Below, piece after piece: positions 1 through 9,002 of a stretch of 35,494 nt of DNA. Position 1 is the stretch's first letter; each line of letters opens with the position of its first letter. Source of the stretch: Pseudomonas sp. GM78 (GTDB lineage Bacteria > Pseudomonadota > Gammaproteobacteria > Pseudomonadales > Pseudomonadaceae); the NCBI RefSeq assembly GCF_000282475.1, contig NZ_AKJF01000030.1, positions 1 to 35,494 of the forward strand, written 5' to 3'. The translations under genes and the position numbers were made by a program. The notes under the pieces are model-generated. The model did no database searches, was not told the DNA's origin, and saw nothing but the letters and a program-made list of their open reading frames with translations.

Positions 1-360
1 GGCGCCCTGCCGATGCCGCTGTCGCTGTACGGCCAGTACGTACACAACGCCGAAGCCAGCAACGATCAGGACACTGGCTGGCTGGCCGGCGTCAAGACCA
101 AGATCTACGGCTTCGGCCTGGACTACAACTACCGCGACGTGCAGCAGAACGCGGTGGTGGGTGCCTTCACCGACTCCGACTTCGCCAACGGCTTCACCGG
201 TTCGCGCGGCAGCAAGCTGAAAGTCAGCTACGAGCTCGACAAGAACTTCACCCTGGGTGCGACGTACTTCATGGCTAACTCCGACTACACCAACGCCAGC
301 GTCAACCTGAAAGACTCCGACATCAACACCCTGCAACTGGATGCCGAAGCGAAGTTCTGA
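1..360 (+). CDS. Outer-membrane porin, C-terminal fragment
   Basis: The reading frame is open from the first base, so this is the 3' end of a longer gene; the ATG at 13 is internal. The visible ~119 residues alternate polar and hydrophobic positions with many Tyr and Phe, as in beta-barrel strands (for example LYGQYVHN, FGLDYNYRDV, KLKVSYELDK, TLGATYFMAN). The protein ends in LDAEAKF; a terminal Phe is the usual signal for outer-membrane barrel assembly. The style resembles the 'putative porin' family of Pseudomonas (about 400 residues) more than OprD or OprF, but the N-terminal part is missing, so substrate and subfamily cannot be set. A strong terminator follows. Confidence 0.75.
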   Translation, partial: GALPMPLSLYGQYVHNAEASNDQDTGWLAGVKTKIYGFGLDYNYRDVQQNAVVGAFTDSDFANGFTGSRGSKLKVSYELDKNFTLGATYFMANSDYTNASVNLKDSDINTLQLDAEAKF

Positions 361-408
361 TTTTCCCGCTGCACGACTCCAGTATGGACGCCTGAGTCGC
401 TTTTACAC

Positions 409-466
409 ACTCGCGTTGCCGTATCGGTCCCCATCATCCGTCCGATACAGCAACGCGAGTTTTTTC
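409..466 (+). terminator. Rho-independent terminator after the porin gene
   Basis: The arm ACTCGCGTTGCCGTATCGG at 409 pairs with TCCGATACAGCAACGCGAGT ending at 460, with one mismatch, and a run of T follows at 460-465. It lies about 50 bp after the porin stop codon. Confidence 0.9.
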
Positions 467-478
467 TGCGCAAAAAAA

Positions 479-549
479 ATCGCAGCCTGCGGCAGTTCCT
501 TCAGGGTATTACATAACCCTGTAGGAGCTGCCGCAGGCTGCGATCTTTT
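479..549. repeat. Inverted repeat element, GCTGCCGCAGGCTGCGATC family
   Basis: ATCGCAGCCTGCGGCAGTTCCT (479-500, one mismatch) is inverted at 523-544 and followed by the typical extension ATCTTTT. The same arm, GATCAAAAGATCGCAGC, begins again at the right edge of the window (35477-35494). It belongs to a different family from the GTGGGAGC REP pairs found elsewhere here. It sits between the porin terminator and the 3' end of the FabH-like gene, so it could also form a hairpin at the ends of both transcripts. Confidence 0.8.
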
Positions 550-560
550 AGCGGGCGAAA

Positions 561-1682
561 TCAGCGTTTGCGCAACAGCACGCTACCGATCGAATAACCG
601 GCGCCGAACGAGCTGAGCACTGCCAGCGAGCCGGCGGCCAGGTCATCCTGGTGCTTGTGGAACGCAATCACCGAACCTGCCGAACTGGTGTTGGCATAGG
701 TATCGAGAATCACCGGCGCTTCCTGCTCGGTGGCTTCACGGCCCAGCAGCTTCCTGACGATCAGGTGGTTCATGCTGAGGTTGGCCTGGTGCAGCCAGAA
801 GCGCTTCACGTCGCCGACGTTGAGTTGATTCTCTTCAAGATGAGCAGCGATCAGCTCGGCGACCATCGGGCAAACTTCCTTGAACACCTTGCGGCCTTCC
901 TGCACGAACAGTTTGTCCTTGGCACCGATGCCCTCTTCCGCCGCGCGGTTGAGGAAACCGAAGTTGTTGCGGATGTTGTTGGAGAACTTGGTCAGCAGCT
1001 TGGTGCTGACAATGTCGAACTGGTGACTGGAAGTGGCCAGGTCAGCGCGCTCGATGATCACCGCGGTAGCGGCATCGCCGAAGATGAAGTGGCTGTCGCG
1101 GTCGCGGAAGTTCAGGTGACCGGTGCAGACTTCCGGGTTGACCATCAGGATCGCCCGGGCCTGGCCCAGCTGGACGCTGTTGGCCGCAGCCTGGATGCCG
1201 AAGGTGGCCGAGGAGCACGCCACGTTCATGTCGTAACCGAAACCCTGGATGCCCAGCGCTTCCTGGACTTCGATGGCAATCGCCGGGTAGGCGCGTTGCA
1301 GGTTGGAGCAGGCGACGATCACGCCGTCGATGTCCGCGGCGGTCTTGCCCGCACGTTGCAGGGCTTGTTCGGCTGCACCGATGGCCATCTGGCAAAGCAC
1401 CGACCATTCGTCGTTGGAACGCTCGGGCAAGCGTGGCGCCATGCGTTGCGGGTCGAGAATGCCCTCCTTGTCCATGACAAAGCGGCTTTTAATACCGGAG
1501 GCTTTCTCGATGAACGCTGCGCTGGACTCGGTCAACGCCTCGACTTCACCGCGGGCAATGGCCTGGGCGTTGTCGGTGTTGAATTGGGCTACATAAGCAT
1601 TGAAAGACTGCACCAGCTCTTCGTTGGAGATGCTGTTGGCCGGGGTGTACAGGCCGGTGCCGCTGATGACGACGTTATGCAT
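561..1682 (-). CDS. FabH-like 3-oxoacyl-ACP synthase III (beta-oxidation shunt type)
   Basis: This 373-residue thiolase-fold condensing enzyme has the FabH catalytic triad: Cys156 in NVACSSATF, His298 in FWLHQAN and Asn331 in TYANTSSAG. Starting at MHNVVISGTG gives the usual FabH N-terminus, with a GAGA-type ribosome site upstream; a longer frame to 1733 would add 17 unlikely residues and run through a palindrome. The protein closely resembles, from memory, P. aeruginosa PA3286. That enzyme condenses medium-chain acyl-CoA (octanoyl-CoA) with malonyl-ACP, feeding beta-oxidation products directly into fatty acid synthesis. The cytoplasmic role here is inferred from that likeness. The gene appears monocistronic, and the two perfect dyads upstream suggest dedicated control. 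It is not the housekeeping FabH/FabY. Confidence 0.88.
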   Translation of the reverse strand: MHNVVISGTGLYTPANSISNEELVQSFNAYVAQFNTDNAQAIARGEVEALTESSAAFIEKASGIKSRFVMDKEGILDPQRMAPRLPERSNDEWSVLCQMAIGAAEQALQRAGKTAADIDGVIVACSNLQRAYPAIAIEVQEALGIQGFGYDMNVACSSATFGIQAAANSVQLGQARAILMVNPEVCTGHLNFRDRDSHFIFGDAATAVIIERADLATSSHQFDIVSTKLLTKFSNNIRNNFGFLNRAAEEGIGAKDKLFVQEGRKVFKEVCPMVAELIAAHLEENQLNVGDVKRFWLHQANLSMNHLIVRKLLGREATEQEAPVILDTYANTSSAGSVIAFHKHQDDLAAGSLAVLSSFGAGYSIGSVLLRKR

Positions 1683-1712
1683 GGTCGTGTCTCTAATCTG
1701 TTCAGGCAGAAA

Positions 1713-1736
1713 GTATTGGTACAGTCGTACCAATAC
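1713..1736 (-). promoter_or_regulatory. Perfect palindromic operator upstream of the FabH-like gene
   Basis: GTATTGGTAC-AGTC-GTACCAATAC is a perfect 10-bp inverted repeat with a 4-bp spacer, centred about 43 bp before the start codon at 1682. There is no T-run after it and it lies in a 5' leader, so an operator, probably for a TetR-type dimer, is more likely than a terminator. It does not resemble the PsrA consensus as I recall it. The regulator is not in this window. Confidence 0.6.
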
Positions 1737-1828
1737 ACAAAGGGTCTATTCCCATCCTGGGGACGCAAACCTGGCATCGCTTGATCCGTCGCGCAACTTG
1801 GCCGAAGGCTCTAGGCCGCGAAACCGGC

Positions 1829-1856
1829 GTTTATGGTCGCGAAGTTTGCCATAAAC
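1829..1856. promoter_or_regulatory. Second perfect dyad upstream of the FabH-like gene
   Basis: GTTTATGG at 1829-1836 is exactly inverted as CCATAAAC at 1849-1856, with a 12-bp spacer. It lies about 150 bp before the FabH-like start codon and outside the REP pair at 1911-2003. It may be a regulator site or part of the promoter; I could not place convincing -35 and -10 boxes. Confidence 0.4.
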
Positions 1857-1910
1857 CTTGGATTTTCGCCCCTTTTGCTGGAGCAAACACCCACTGACAC
1901 AACACCTGAC

Positions 1911-2003
1911 CTGTGGGAGCGGGCTTGCCCGCGAAGGCGTCAGCACATCCAACATTGATGTGACAGAAACGCCGCATTCGCGGGCAAGCCCGCTCCCACA
2001 GGG
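1911..2003. repeat. REP pair (REPIN), GGGCTTGCCCGC type
   Basis: Two inverted REP copies face each other: CTGTGGGAGCGGGCTTGCCC from 1911 and the mirrored arm CGGGCAAGCCCGCTCCCACA ending near 2000, separated by about 35 bp. It lies between the 3' end of hrpA and the promoter of the FabH-like gene. Confidence 0.9.
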
Positions 2004-2022
2004 TATTGCACCAGCCTCGGGC

Positions 2023-5000
2023 CTACGGCTCGACCTGGCTCCACTGCTTGCTCAGGCGCTTGTCGGAGATCGGCACCTTGGTTCCCAGTTGCTGGGCAAA
2101 CAGCGACACCCGGTATTCCTCCAGCCACCAGCGATACAGCTCCAGCTGCGGATCGCGCTTGCCTTCCTGGGCGTGTTTGTTGGCGCGGGTCTGGTATTGC
2201 GTCCAGAGGCCGGACAACTCGCCGCTCCAGACCCGATCCCGTTGCACCTGGGCACCGATTTTTTCGAAACGCTGTTCGATGGCCTTGAGGTAGCGCGGCA
2301 GTTCCTTGAGCCACTGCATCGGCGTTTCCCGGACAAACCCCGGGTACACCAGGTGGCTGAGCTGCTGCTTGATGTCGTTCAGGGCCACGGCTTGCGCCAG
2401 GTCGATCTTACCCTTGAAGCGTTTTTGCAGGCCGTGCCAGTGCTTGAGGATTTCCAGGGTCAGCCTGGCCACGCGTTCGGCATGTTCGGTCCAGGCGCCG
2501 CGCTTGCGTTCAGCCAACGATGCCAGGCCGGCACCGTCGCGTGGCAGAGGGTCTTCACCCTCGAGGATGCAGCTGTCGAGGCTGGCCAACAGAATGTCTT
2601 CGACCAGCGCATCGACACGCCCCAGGTCGCGATACAGCAGGCCCAGTTCGGTCAGGCCCGGCAACTTGCCGCGCAGGAACTTCGCCGGTTCCGCCAGTTG
2701 CTGCATCAGCAGGCGCTGCAGGGCGCGGCGATGCTGGAACTCGGCTTCGGCCGGTGTAGAGAAACGTCCTTCCTTGACCGTGCCCGCCTCTTCCACCAGC
2801 GCCGGATAGACCGTCATCGACAAGCCGGCGATCTTCTGCTGGGTTTTCTCGGCGACGGCGGCGAACACTTTCGGTTCCACCGGCTGCTGGCTTTTCGCGG
2901 TTTGCGGTACGGCCAGGGCGGCCTGGCTGGCCTCGGCGAAACGGGCCGTCAGCTCGGCCAGGTCGCGCCCTTCGCCGAGGAACTTGCCCTGGGCGTCGAC
3001 GATTTCCAGGTTCATCCGCAGGTGGCTTTCGACCTGCTGGGCCGCCTCGCTCCAGGCTTCATCGCTGACGCGGGCGCCGGTCATGCGCAATAACTCGCGA
3101 CCCAGGGCCTGGGGCAACGAGCCTTCGGCGAAGGTCATGCGCTGCAACGCGGCCTTGACGAAATCCGGCACCGGCACGAAATTCTTGCGCAAGGCCTTGG
3201 GCAGGTTGCGCACCAGCGCAATGCACTTGGCCTCGATCACCCCCGGCACCAGCCACTCCAGGCGTTCCGGCGGCAGCATCGGCAACAGCGGTGCCGGCAC
3301 ACGCAGGGTCACGCCGTCGCGCGGGTGGTTCGGTTCGAAGTGGTAGCTCAGGGCCAGCTCCAGATCGCCGATGTGCAGCGTGTCCGGATAATGCTGGGCG
3401 GTGACTTCACTGGCTTCGCGGGCCAGCACGTCTTCTTCACGCATGATCAGCAATTGCGGGTCTTTCTGGCTGTTGATCCGGTACCAGCTGTCGAAGGTCG
3501 CGGTCTGGTGGATCTCTGCCGGAAGGCGCGCATCGTAGAAGGCGTAGAGGGTTTCTTCGTCAGCCAGGATGTCCCGGCGACGGGCCTTGGCTTCCAGTTC
3601 GTCGAGTTGTTCAAGCAACTGCTTGTTGGCCGTCAGGCACTTGGCTTTCGACTGGATCTCGCCACGCACCAAGGCTTCACGGATGAACAGTTCACGGGAC
3701 ACCACCGGATCGACCGGGCCGTAATGCACCGGCCGGCGGCCAACCACGATCAGCCCGAACAGGGTGATCTGCTCGAAGGCCACGACCTGGCCACGCTTCT
3801 TCTCCCAATGGGGTTCGAAGTGGTTTTTCTTGATCAGGTGCCCGGCCAGCGGCTCGATCCAGTCGGCATCGATCTTGGCCACCATCCGTGCATACAGCTT
3901 GGTGGTTTCCACAAGTTCAGCGGTCATCAACCATTGCGGGCGCTTCTTGCCGATACCTGAGGAGGGGTGAATCCAGAATCGTCGCTGACGCGCGCCGAGG
4001 TAGTCGCCCTCTTCGGTTTTCTGCCCGATCTGGCTCAGCAACCCCACCAGCACCGCTTTGTGCAGCTTCGGATAGTCCGCCGGCTCTTTGTTGAGGCTCA
4101 ACTGCATGTCGCGGCAGATCAGGCTCAATTGGCGATGGGAATCACGCCATTCGCGCAGACGCAGGTAATTCAGGAAATTCTTGCGACACCAGTTGCGCAG
4201 CGGGCTGGCGGTCAGCGCCTGGCGTTGCTCTTCGAACCCTCGCCACAGGTTGACCAGCCCGGCGAAGTCCGAGTCGGCGTCTTTCCATTGCGCATGGGCC
4301 TGATCCGCCGCTTGCTGGCGCTCAGGCGGTCGCTCGCGCGGGTCCTGGATCGACATGGCGCTGGCGACGATCAGCACTTCCTGCAGGCTGCCGAGCTTCG
4401 CCGCTTCCAGCAGCATGCGGCCCATGCGCGGGTCCACCGGCAGCCGCGCCAATTGACGACCGAGGGGGGTCAATTGGCTGTTGCGGTCCACTGCCGAAAG
4501 TTCTTGCAGCAGATTGAAACCGTCGCTGATCGCCTTGCCGTCCGGCGGTTCGATAAACGGGAACGCGGTGATCTCGCCGAGGCGCAGATGCAGCATCTGC
4601 AAGATAACGGCGGCCAGGTTGGTGCGCAGGATTTCCGGATCGGTGAACTCCGGACGCCCGAGGAAATCTTCTTCGCTGTAAAGGCGCACACAGATGCCTG
4701 GCTCGACACGTCCGCATCGGCCTTTGCGCTGGTTGGCGCTGGCCTGGGAAATGGCTTCGATGGGCAGGCGCTGGACCTTGGCGCGGTAGCTGTAGCGACT
4801 GATGCGCGCGGTGCCGCTGTCGATCACGTAACGGATGCCCGGCACGGTCAGCGAGGTTTCCGCGACGTTGGTCGCCAGCACCACGCGACGGCCCGGGTGC
4901 GACTGGAAGATCCGCTGCTGCTCGGCCGGCGACAGGCGCGCGTACAACGGCAGGATCTCGGTGTGCTTGAGTTGGGCCTTGCGCAGCATGTCGGCGGCGT

Positions 5001-5934
5001 CGCGAATCTCGCGCTCGCCGGGCAAGAACACCAGCACGTCACCGGGACTGCGGCGCTCGCTGCGCTCGTAGGCGGCGATTTCGTCGAGGGTGGCAAGGAT
5101 CGCCTGGTCCACCGTCAGGTCGTCCTCGACCCGGTTGCCTTCCTCGTCCTGTTCCAGGGTCAGCGGGCGGTACCAGGTGTCCACCGGGAAGGTGCGACCG
5201 GATACTTCGACAATTGGCGCATCGTCGAAATGCTTGGAGAAGCGCTCCAGGTCGATGGTCGCCGACGTTATGATGACCTTCAGGTCCGGCCGACGCGGCA
5301 ACAGGGTTTTCAGGTAGCCGAGCAGGAAATCGATGTTGAGGCTACGTTCGTGAGCCTCGTCGACGATGATCGTGTCGTAGCGTTCCAGATAACGGTCGTT
5401 CTGGGTTTCCGCCAGCAGGATGCCGTCGGTCATCAACTTGATCAGGGTATTGGAATCGCTCTGATCCTCGAACCGCACCTGATAGCCGACCAGGGCACCC
5501 AACGGCGTGCCGAGCTCTTCCGCCACCCGGGCGGCCACGCTGCGTGCGGCGATTCGGCGCGGTTGGGTGTGGCCGATCAGGCCATGCTGGCCACGCCCGA
5601 TTTCCAGGCAAATCTTCGGCAGCTGGGTGGTTTTACCCGACCCGGTTTCGCCGGCGATGATCAGCACCTGGTGCTTTTCCAGCGCCTTCTTGATTTCGTC
5701 GCGCTTGGCGGCGATCGGCAGGCTGTCGTCGTAACGAATCACCGGCAGGCTGGCCTTGCGTGCCAGCACCTGGTCACAGGACGCCTGCATTCGCGCCACC
5801 CACTGGGCCAGCTTGGCCTCATCGGGTTTCTTGCGCAGCTCAAGCAACTGCCGCCGCAGCCGGTGGCGGTCGGCGAGCATGGCGTGATCGAGGTTTTTCA
5901 GCAGTTTGTCGATGGAGGGCGATTCGTCGGTCAT
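2023..5934 (-). CDS. hrpA: ATP-dependent RNA helicase HrpA
   Basis: This is a 1303-residue DEAH-box helicase, the usual HrpA length. Motifs in order are GETGSGKT (residues 95-102, motif I), DEAH (192-195, motif II), SAT (224-226, motif III) and QRKGRCGR (motif VI). These are followed by the helicase-associated domain and the long C-terminal region (DUF3418-like) typical of HrpA rather than HrpB. HrpA unwinds RNA and in E. coli acts in mRNA processing and in rescue of stalled or collided ribosomes. The start at MTDESPSIDK is the first Met of the frame. The gene lies downstream of aceK on the same strand, separated by a 167-bp gap holding a REP pair, so independent transcription is likely. Confidence 0.95.
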   Translation of the reverse strand: MTDESPSIDKLLKNLDHAMLADRHRLRRQLLELRKKPDEAKLAQWVARMQASCDQVLARKASLPVIRYDDSLPIAAKRDEIKKALEKHQVLIIAGETGSGKTTQLPKICLEIGRGQHGLIGHTQPRRIAARSVAARVAEELGTPLGALVGYQVRFEDQSDSNTLIKLMTDGILLAETQNDRYLERYDTIIVDEAHERSLNIDFLLGYLKTLLPRRPDLKVIITSATIDLERFSKHFDDAPIVEVSGRTFPVDTWYRPLTLEQDEEGNRVEDDLTVDQAILATLDEIAAYERSERRSPGDVLVFLPGEREIRDAADMLRKAQLKHTEILPLYARLSPAEQQRIFQSHPGRRVVLATNVAETSLTVPGIRYVIDSGTARISRYSYRAKVQRLPIEAISQASANQRKGRCGRVEPGICVRLYSEEDFLGRPEFTDPEILRTNLAAVILQMLHLRLGEITAFPFIEPPDGKAISDGFNLLQELSAVDRNSQLTPLGRQLARLPVDPRMGRMLLEAAKLGSLQEVLIVASAMSIQDPRERPPERQQAADQAHAQWKDADSDFAGLVNLWRGFEEQRQALTASPLRNWCRKNFLNYLRLREWRDSHRQLSLICRDMQLSLNKEPADYPKLHKAVLVGLLSQIGQKTEEGDYLGARQRRFWIHPSSGIGKKRPQWLMTAELVETTKLYARMVAKIDADWIEPLAGHLIKKNHFEPHWEKKRGQVVAFEQITLFGLIVVGRRPVHYGPVDPVVSRELFIREALVRGEIQSKAKCLTANKQLLEQLDELEAKARRRDILADEETLYAFYDARLPAEIHQTATFDSWYRINSQKDPQLLIMREEDVLAREASEVTAQHYPDTLHIGDLELALSYHFEPNHPRDGVTLRVPAPLLPMLPPERLEWLVPGVIEAKCIALVRNLPKALRKNFVPVPDFVKAALQRMTFAEGSLPQALGRELLRMTGARVSDEAWSEAAQQVESHLRMNLEIVDAQGKFLGEGRDLAELTARFAEASQAALAVPQTAKSQQPVEPKVFAAVAEKTQQKIAGLSMTVYPALVEEAGTVKEGRFSTPAEAEFQHRRALQRLLMQQLAEPAKFLRGKLPGLTELGLLYRDLGRVDALVEDILLASLDSCILEGEDPLPRDGAGLASLAERKRGAWTEHAERVARLTLEILKHWHGLQKRFKGKIDLAQAVALNDIKQQLSHLVYPGFVRETPMQWLKELPRYLKAIEQRFEKIGAQVQRDRVWSGELSGLWTQYQTRANKHAQEGKRDPQLELYRWWLEEYRVSLFAQQLGTKVPISDKRLSKQWSQVEP

Positions 5935-6005
5935 CGGGTACGCAATTCAGTCGTCTAGTGGCGCAGGTCGGGGATTGTCGCAGATTTTACGACCGCTGCG
6001 CGGCC

Positions 6006-6102
6006 GATCGCGAGCAGGCTCGCTCCCACAGTGGACCTGCGGCGTCCACACAATTGGGTGCACCACATTCAAATGTGGGAGCGAGCCTGCTCGCGATGGC
6101 GT
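6006..6102. repeat. REP pair (REPIN), GAGCCTGCTCGC type
   Basis: GATCGCGAGCAGGCTCGCTC at 6006 is mirrored by GAGCGAGCCTGCTCGCGATG ending near 6098. The loop-side bases differ from the 1911 pair in a way that keeps the small palindrome. The element abuts the stop codon of aceK (6102-6104), so it forms the 3' end of that transcript. Confidence 0.9.
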
Positions 6103-7814
6103 CAGTCCAGACCCTTGCGCCGATACGGGAACACGTCGATCACCTTGCCGGCGCGGATGGCCTCCTGCAGGCTCTTCCAGTAATCGGCGTTGTACAACTC
6201 GCCATGTAGCTGATCGAACAACTTGCGCTGCCCCGAATCGGCAAAGAGAAACGGCGGGAATTCCTCGGGGAACACATCCAGCGGCCCGATCGAATACCAC
6301 GGCTCGGACGCCATTTCATCTTCCGGCGTACGCGGTTGCGGGATATGCCGGAAGTTGGCTTCGGTCAGGAAGCAGATCTCGTCATAGTCATAAAACACCA
6401 CCCGCCCATGCCGCGTGACGCCGAAGTTCTTCAGCAGCATGTCACCGGGAAAAATGTTCGCCGCCGCCAGTTGCTTGATCGCCAGGCCGTAATCCTCCAG
6501 GGCCTCGCGCACCTGCGCCGGGCTGGCGTTTTCCAGGTACAGGTTCAGCGGCGTCATCCGCCGCTCGGTCCAGCAGTGACGGATCAGCACCGTGTCGCCT
6601 TCCACCGACACCGTGGACGGCGCGACTTCCAGCAGTTCCTCCAGGCACGCCGGGTCGAACTTGCCCAGCGGGAAGCGGAAGTCGGCGAACTCCTGGGTGT
6701 CGGCCATGCGCCCGACACGGTCGACGCTCTTCACCAGCCGGTACTTCTCGATCACCGTGGCGCGATCGACGTTTTTCGACGGCGAGAAACGGTCCTTGAT
6801 GATTTTGAACACGGTGTTGAAACCCGGCAGGGTGAACACGCTCATGACCATGCCGCGCACGCCGGGGGCCATGATGAACTGGTCGTCAGTGCTGGCCAGG
6901 TGGTTGATCAGCGCCCGGTAGAACTCGGACTTGCCATGCTTGTAGAAACCGATCGAGGTGTACAGCTCGGCGATGTGCTTGCCCGGCAAAATACGCTTGA
7001 GGAAGCCGATGAACTCCGCCGGCACCGGCACATCCACCATGAAATACGAACGGGTGAAGGAGAAGATGATCGACACGTCCGCCTCGTCGGTGATCAGTGC
7101 ATCGATCTGGATGCCCCGCCCCTCGAGGTGCAGCAGCGGGATCGCCAGCGGCCATTGCTCATCGGCGGTGTAGATGCGCCCCACCAGGTAGGCGCCCTTG
7201 TTGCGGTAGAGCACCGAGGAAAACAGTTCGACGCTGAGCTGCGGGTCCTTGCACACCCAGTCCGGCAGGTTCTCGCGCAGCTGCGCTTCAAGGCGGCGCA
7301 GGTCGCCGGGCAGGTCGGCATACTCCTCGCTGAAGCGATAATCGGCAAAGATGCTCGCCAGCATGCCCGACAGCTGGCCCTGGGGCTTGTAGGTGCGGGT
7401 TTGCGCGGCGCGGGCCCGGCGCAGGCTCGGCCGCGTGGTGTGGATGAACATGCAGCCGTCGCTGATCAGGTCATGGCTGAACAGCCCGCAGAAAATCGAG
7501 TTGTACCAGGTCTCAGACAATTCATCGTCGAAGCGCAGGTCGATCAAGGTGATGTACGCGCTCTTGACCAGCGGCCAGCAACTGACGTCCAGCGTGTCGG
7601 TGTCAAAGGCGGTGTGCAGGCGCGCCACCGTTTCACTGACCTTTTCTTCGTAGAGATTGATCCGCGCCGCCGACGCCGACTGCGTCTCCTGCCACTTGGC
7701 CTGCTCGAAGCGGGCCCGGGCGCCGTCGGTGATCTGGCGAAAATGCTCGCGGTAATCGTCAAAGCCATCGAGGATCAGGCGGGCGATGTCGGCGGCTGGC
7801 CATTGCTGCGGCAT
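6102..7814 (-). CDS. aceK: Isocitrate dehydrogenase kinase/phosphatase AceK
   Basis: The 570-residue protein matches the AceK family in length (E. coli 578) and sequence. AceK both phosphorylates and dephosphorylates isocitrate dehydrogenase, which shuts the enzyme down on acetate or fatty acids and sends isocitrate to the glyoxylate shunt. Visible hallmarks are the central stretch beginning [20 protein letters not shown] (nucleotide-binding region), the catalytic segment [12 protein letters not shown], and the C-terminal block with [20 protein letters not shown]. The start [15 protein letters not shown] fits the family. As elsewhere in Pseudomonas, aceK is not linked to aceA or aceB, so its control must be separate. 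A REP pair begins right at its stop codon. Confidence 0.97.
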   Translation of the reverse strand: MPQQWPAADIARLILDGFDDYREHFRQITDGARARFEQAKWQETQSASAARINLYEEKVSETVARLHTAFDTDTLDVSCWPLVKSAYITLIDLRFDDELSETWYNSIFCGLFSHDLISDGCMFIHTTRPSLRRARAAQTRTYKPQGQLSGMLASIFADYRFSEEYADLPGDLRRLEAQLRENLPDWVCKDPQLSVELFSSVLYRNKGAYLVGRIYTADEQWPLAIPLLHLEGRGIQIDALITDEADVSIIFSFTRSYFMVDVPVPAEFIGFLKRILPGKHIAELYTSIGFYKHGKSEFYRALINHLASTDDQFIMAPGVRGMVMSVFTLPGFNTVFKIIKDRFSPSKNVDRATVIEKYRLVKSVDRVGRMADTQEFADFRFPLGKFDPACLEELLEVAPSTVSVEGDTVLIRHCWTERRMTPLNLYLENASPAQVREALEDYGLAIKQLAAANIFPGDMLLKNFGVTRHGRVVFYDYDEICFLTEANFRHIPQPRTPEDEMASEPWYSIGPLDVFPEEFPPFLFADSGQRKLFDQLHGELYNADYWKSLQEAIRAGKVIDVFPYRRKGLD

Positions 7815-7971
7815 GGTGAGACCTCTGCGGGAATTCGTGAGCCCTGAGCTTAGCCAGTGAAGCGGGTGCAGGAGAAGTGTAATTTTGTGCGGGGGTTATT
7901 TGCCCGTTTTCCGGTTGCCATTGATCAGGCACTCGGCAACACTCTCGTCCCGATCAAGGAAGGAGAGCACC

Positions 7972-8871
7972 GTGAACCCCGTCGATATTGTCCGTTTACT
8001 GTCACTGGCGGCCATCTGGGGTGCGAGCTTTCTGTTCATGCGCATCATCGCCCCGGTGATCGGCACGATCCCCACGGCCTTTTTTCGCGTGTCGATTGCG
8101 GCGGTCGGGCTGTTGGTGATACTCGCGCTGATGCGCATCAGTTGGGACTTCAAGGGCAAGCTCAAGACCGTGATGCTGCTGGGGGTGATCAACTCTGGGA
8201 TCCCGGCAACGCTCTACTCGGTGGCCGCACAAGTGCTGCCGGCCGGTTACTCGGCGATTTTCAATGCCACCACGCCGCTGATGGGCGTGTTGATCGGCGG
8301 CCTGTTCTTCCATGAAAGACTCTCGGGCGCCAAGCTCGGTGGCGTGTTCCTCGGGCTGCTCGGCGTCGGCGTGCTGACCCGCGCCGGTCCCGTGGCCTTC
8401 GATCTGCAATTGCTGATGGGCGCCCTCGCCTGCCTGCTTGCTACCACCTGTTATGGCTTTGCCGGTTTTCTTGCCCGCCGCTGGCTCGACCAGGCCGGTG
8501 GGCTCGACAGTCGCCTGTCGGCGCTGGGCAGCATGCTCGGCGCCACGCTGTTCCTGCTGCCGTTGTTCGGCTACAGCGTGATCAGCCAGCCGCCGGCGAG
8601 CTGGGGCGGCTGGAATGTCTGGTTGTCGCTGTTGGGATTGGGGCTGGCGTGTACCGCCTTTGCCTACATCATTTACTTCCGCTTGCTCAGTGCGATCGGC
8701 CCGGTGAAGTCCTCGACCGTGACCTTCATGATCCCGCCGTTCGGGGTGTTGTGGGGGGCGCTGTTTCTCGATGAACCGCTGTCGATGGCGCATGTGTATG
8801 GCGGGGTGTTGATTGCGGCGGCGTTGTGGTTGGTGTTGAAGCCTGGGGTGGTGAAGGTGGCTCACAAGTAA
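7972..8871 (+). CDS. DMT-superfamily permease with two EamA domains
   Basis: This hydrophobic protein of about 299 residues has around ten membrane segments in two EamA repeats; the second half ends in VKSSTVTFMIPPFGVLWGALFLDEPLS, typical of RhaT/YdcZ-like exporters. Start choice: GTG at 7972 is preceded by AAGGAGAG (7959-7966) at good spacing and gives MNPVDIVRLLSL. The upstream ATG at 7885 would add 29 residues that do not look like a membrane protein. Family members move amino acids, metabolites or drugs across the inner membrane; the substrate cannot be read here. It is divergent from aceK with a 157-bp gap and converges on the semialdehyde dehydrogenase gene. Confidence 0.85.
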   Translation: MNPVDIVRLLSLAAIWGASFLFMRIIAPVIGTIPTAFFRVSIAAVGLLVILALMRISWDFKGKLKTVMLLGVINSGIPATLYSVAAQVLPAGYSAIFNATTPLMGVLIGGLFFHERLSGAKLGGVFLGLLGVGVLTRAGPVAFDLQLLMGALACLLATTCYGFAGFLARRWLDQAGGLDSRLSALGSMLGATLFLLPLFGYSVISQPPASWGGWNVWLSLLGLGLACTAFAYIIYFRLLSAIGPVKSSTVTFMIPPFGVLWGALFLDEPLSMAHVYGGVLIAAALWLVLKPGVVKVAHK

Positions 8872-8889
8872 ATTTGTGCTGCCGCTGAT

Positions 8890-8992
8890 GACGCCATCGC
8901 TGGCAAGCCAGCTCCCACAGGGTTCGGCGTCGAATACAGAATATGTGTACAACACGACTCACTGTGGGAGCTGGCTTGCCAGCGATGGCGTC
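8890..8992. repeat. REP pair (REPIN), GCTGGCTTGCCAGC type
   Basis: GACGCCATCGCTGGCAAGCC at 8890 is mirrored by GGCTTGCCAGCGATGGCGTC ending at 8992. It lies between two convergent genes, where it could serve both 3' ends. The central palindrome differs from that of the other REP pairs. Confidence 0.9.
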
Positions 8993-9002
8993 GGCCCGAA
9001 CG

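Noticed and set aside
479-549. Second terminator after the porin gene
   Set aside because: Pairing is strong, but the sequence recurs at 35477 and belongs to a dispersed repeat family, so it is listed as a repeat; a side role at transcript ends is possible.
651-1784. Long plus-strand open frame opposite the FabH-like gene
   Set aside because: It mirrors codon structure of a clearly real minus-strand gene; the product is low-complexity (Val, Gly, Asp, His rich) with no recognisable motif.
3967-5958. 663-codon plus-strand open frame inside hrpA
   Set aside because: It lies antisense to the helicase motifs; composition is typical of an antisense shadow in high-G+C DNA.
6336-7847. 503-codon plus-strand open frame opposite aceK
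   Set aside because: aceK is unmistakable over its full length; the opposite frame has no family features or ribosome site.
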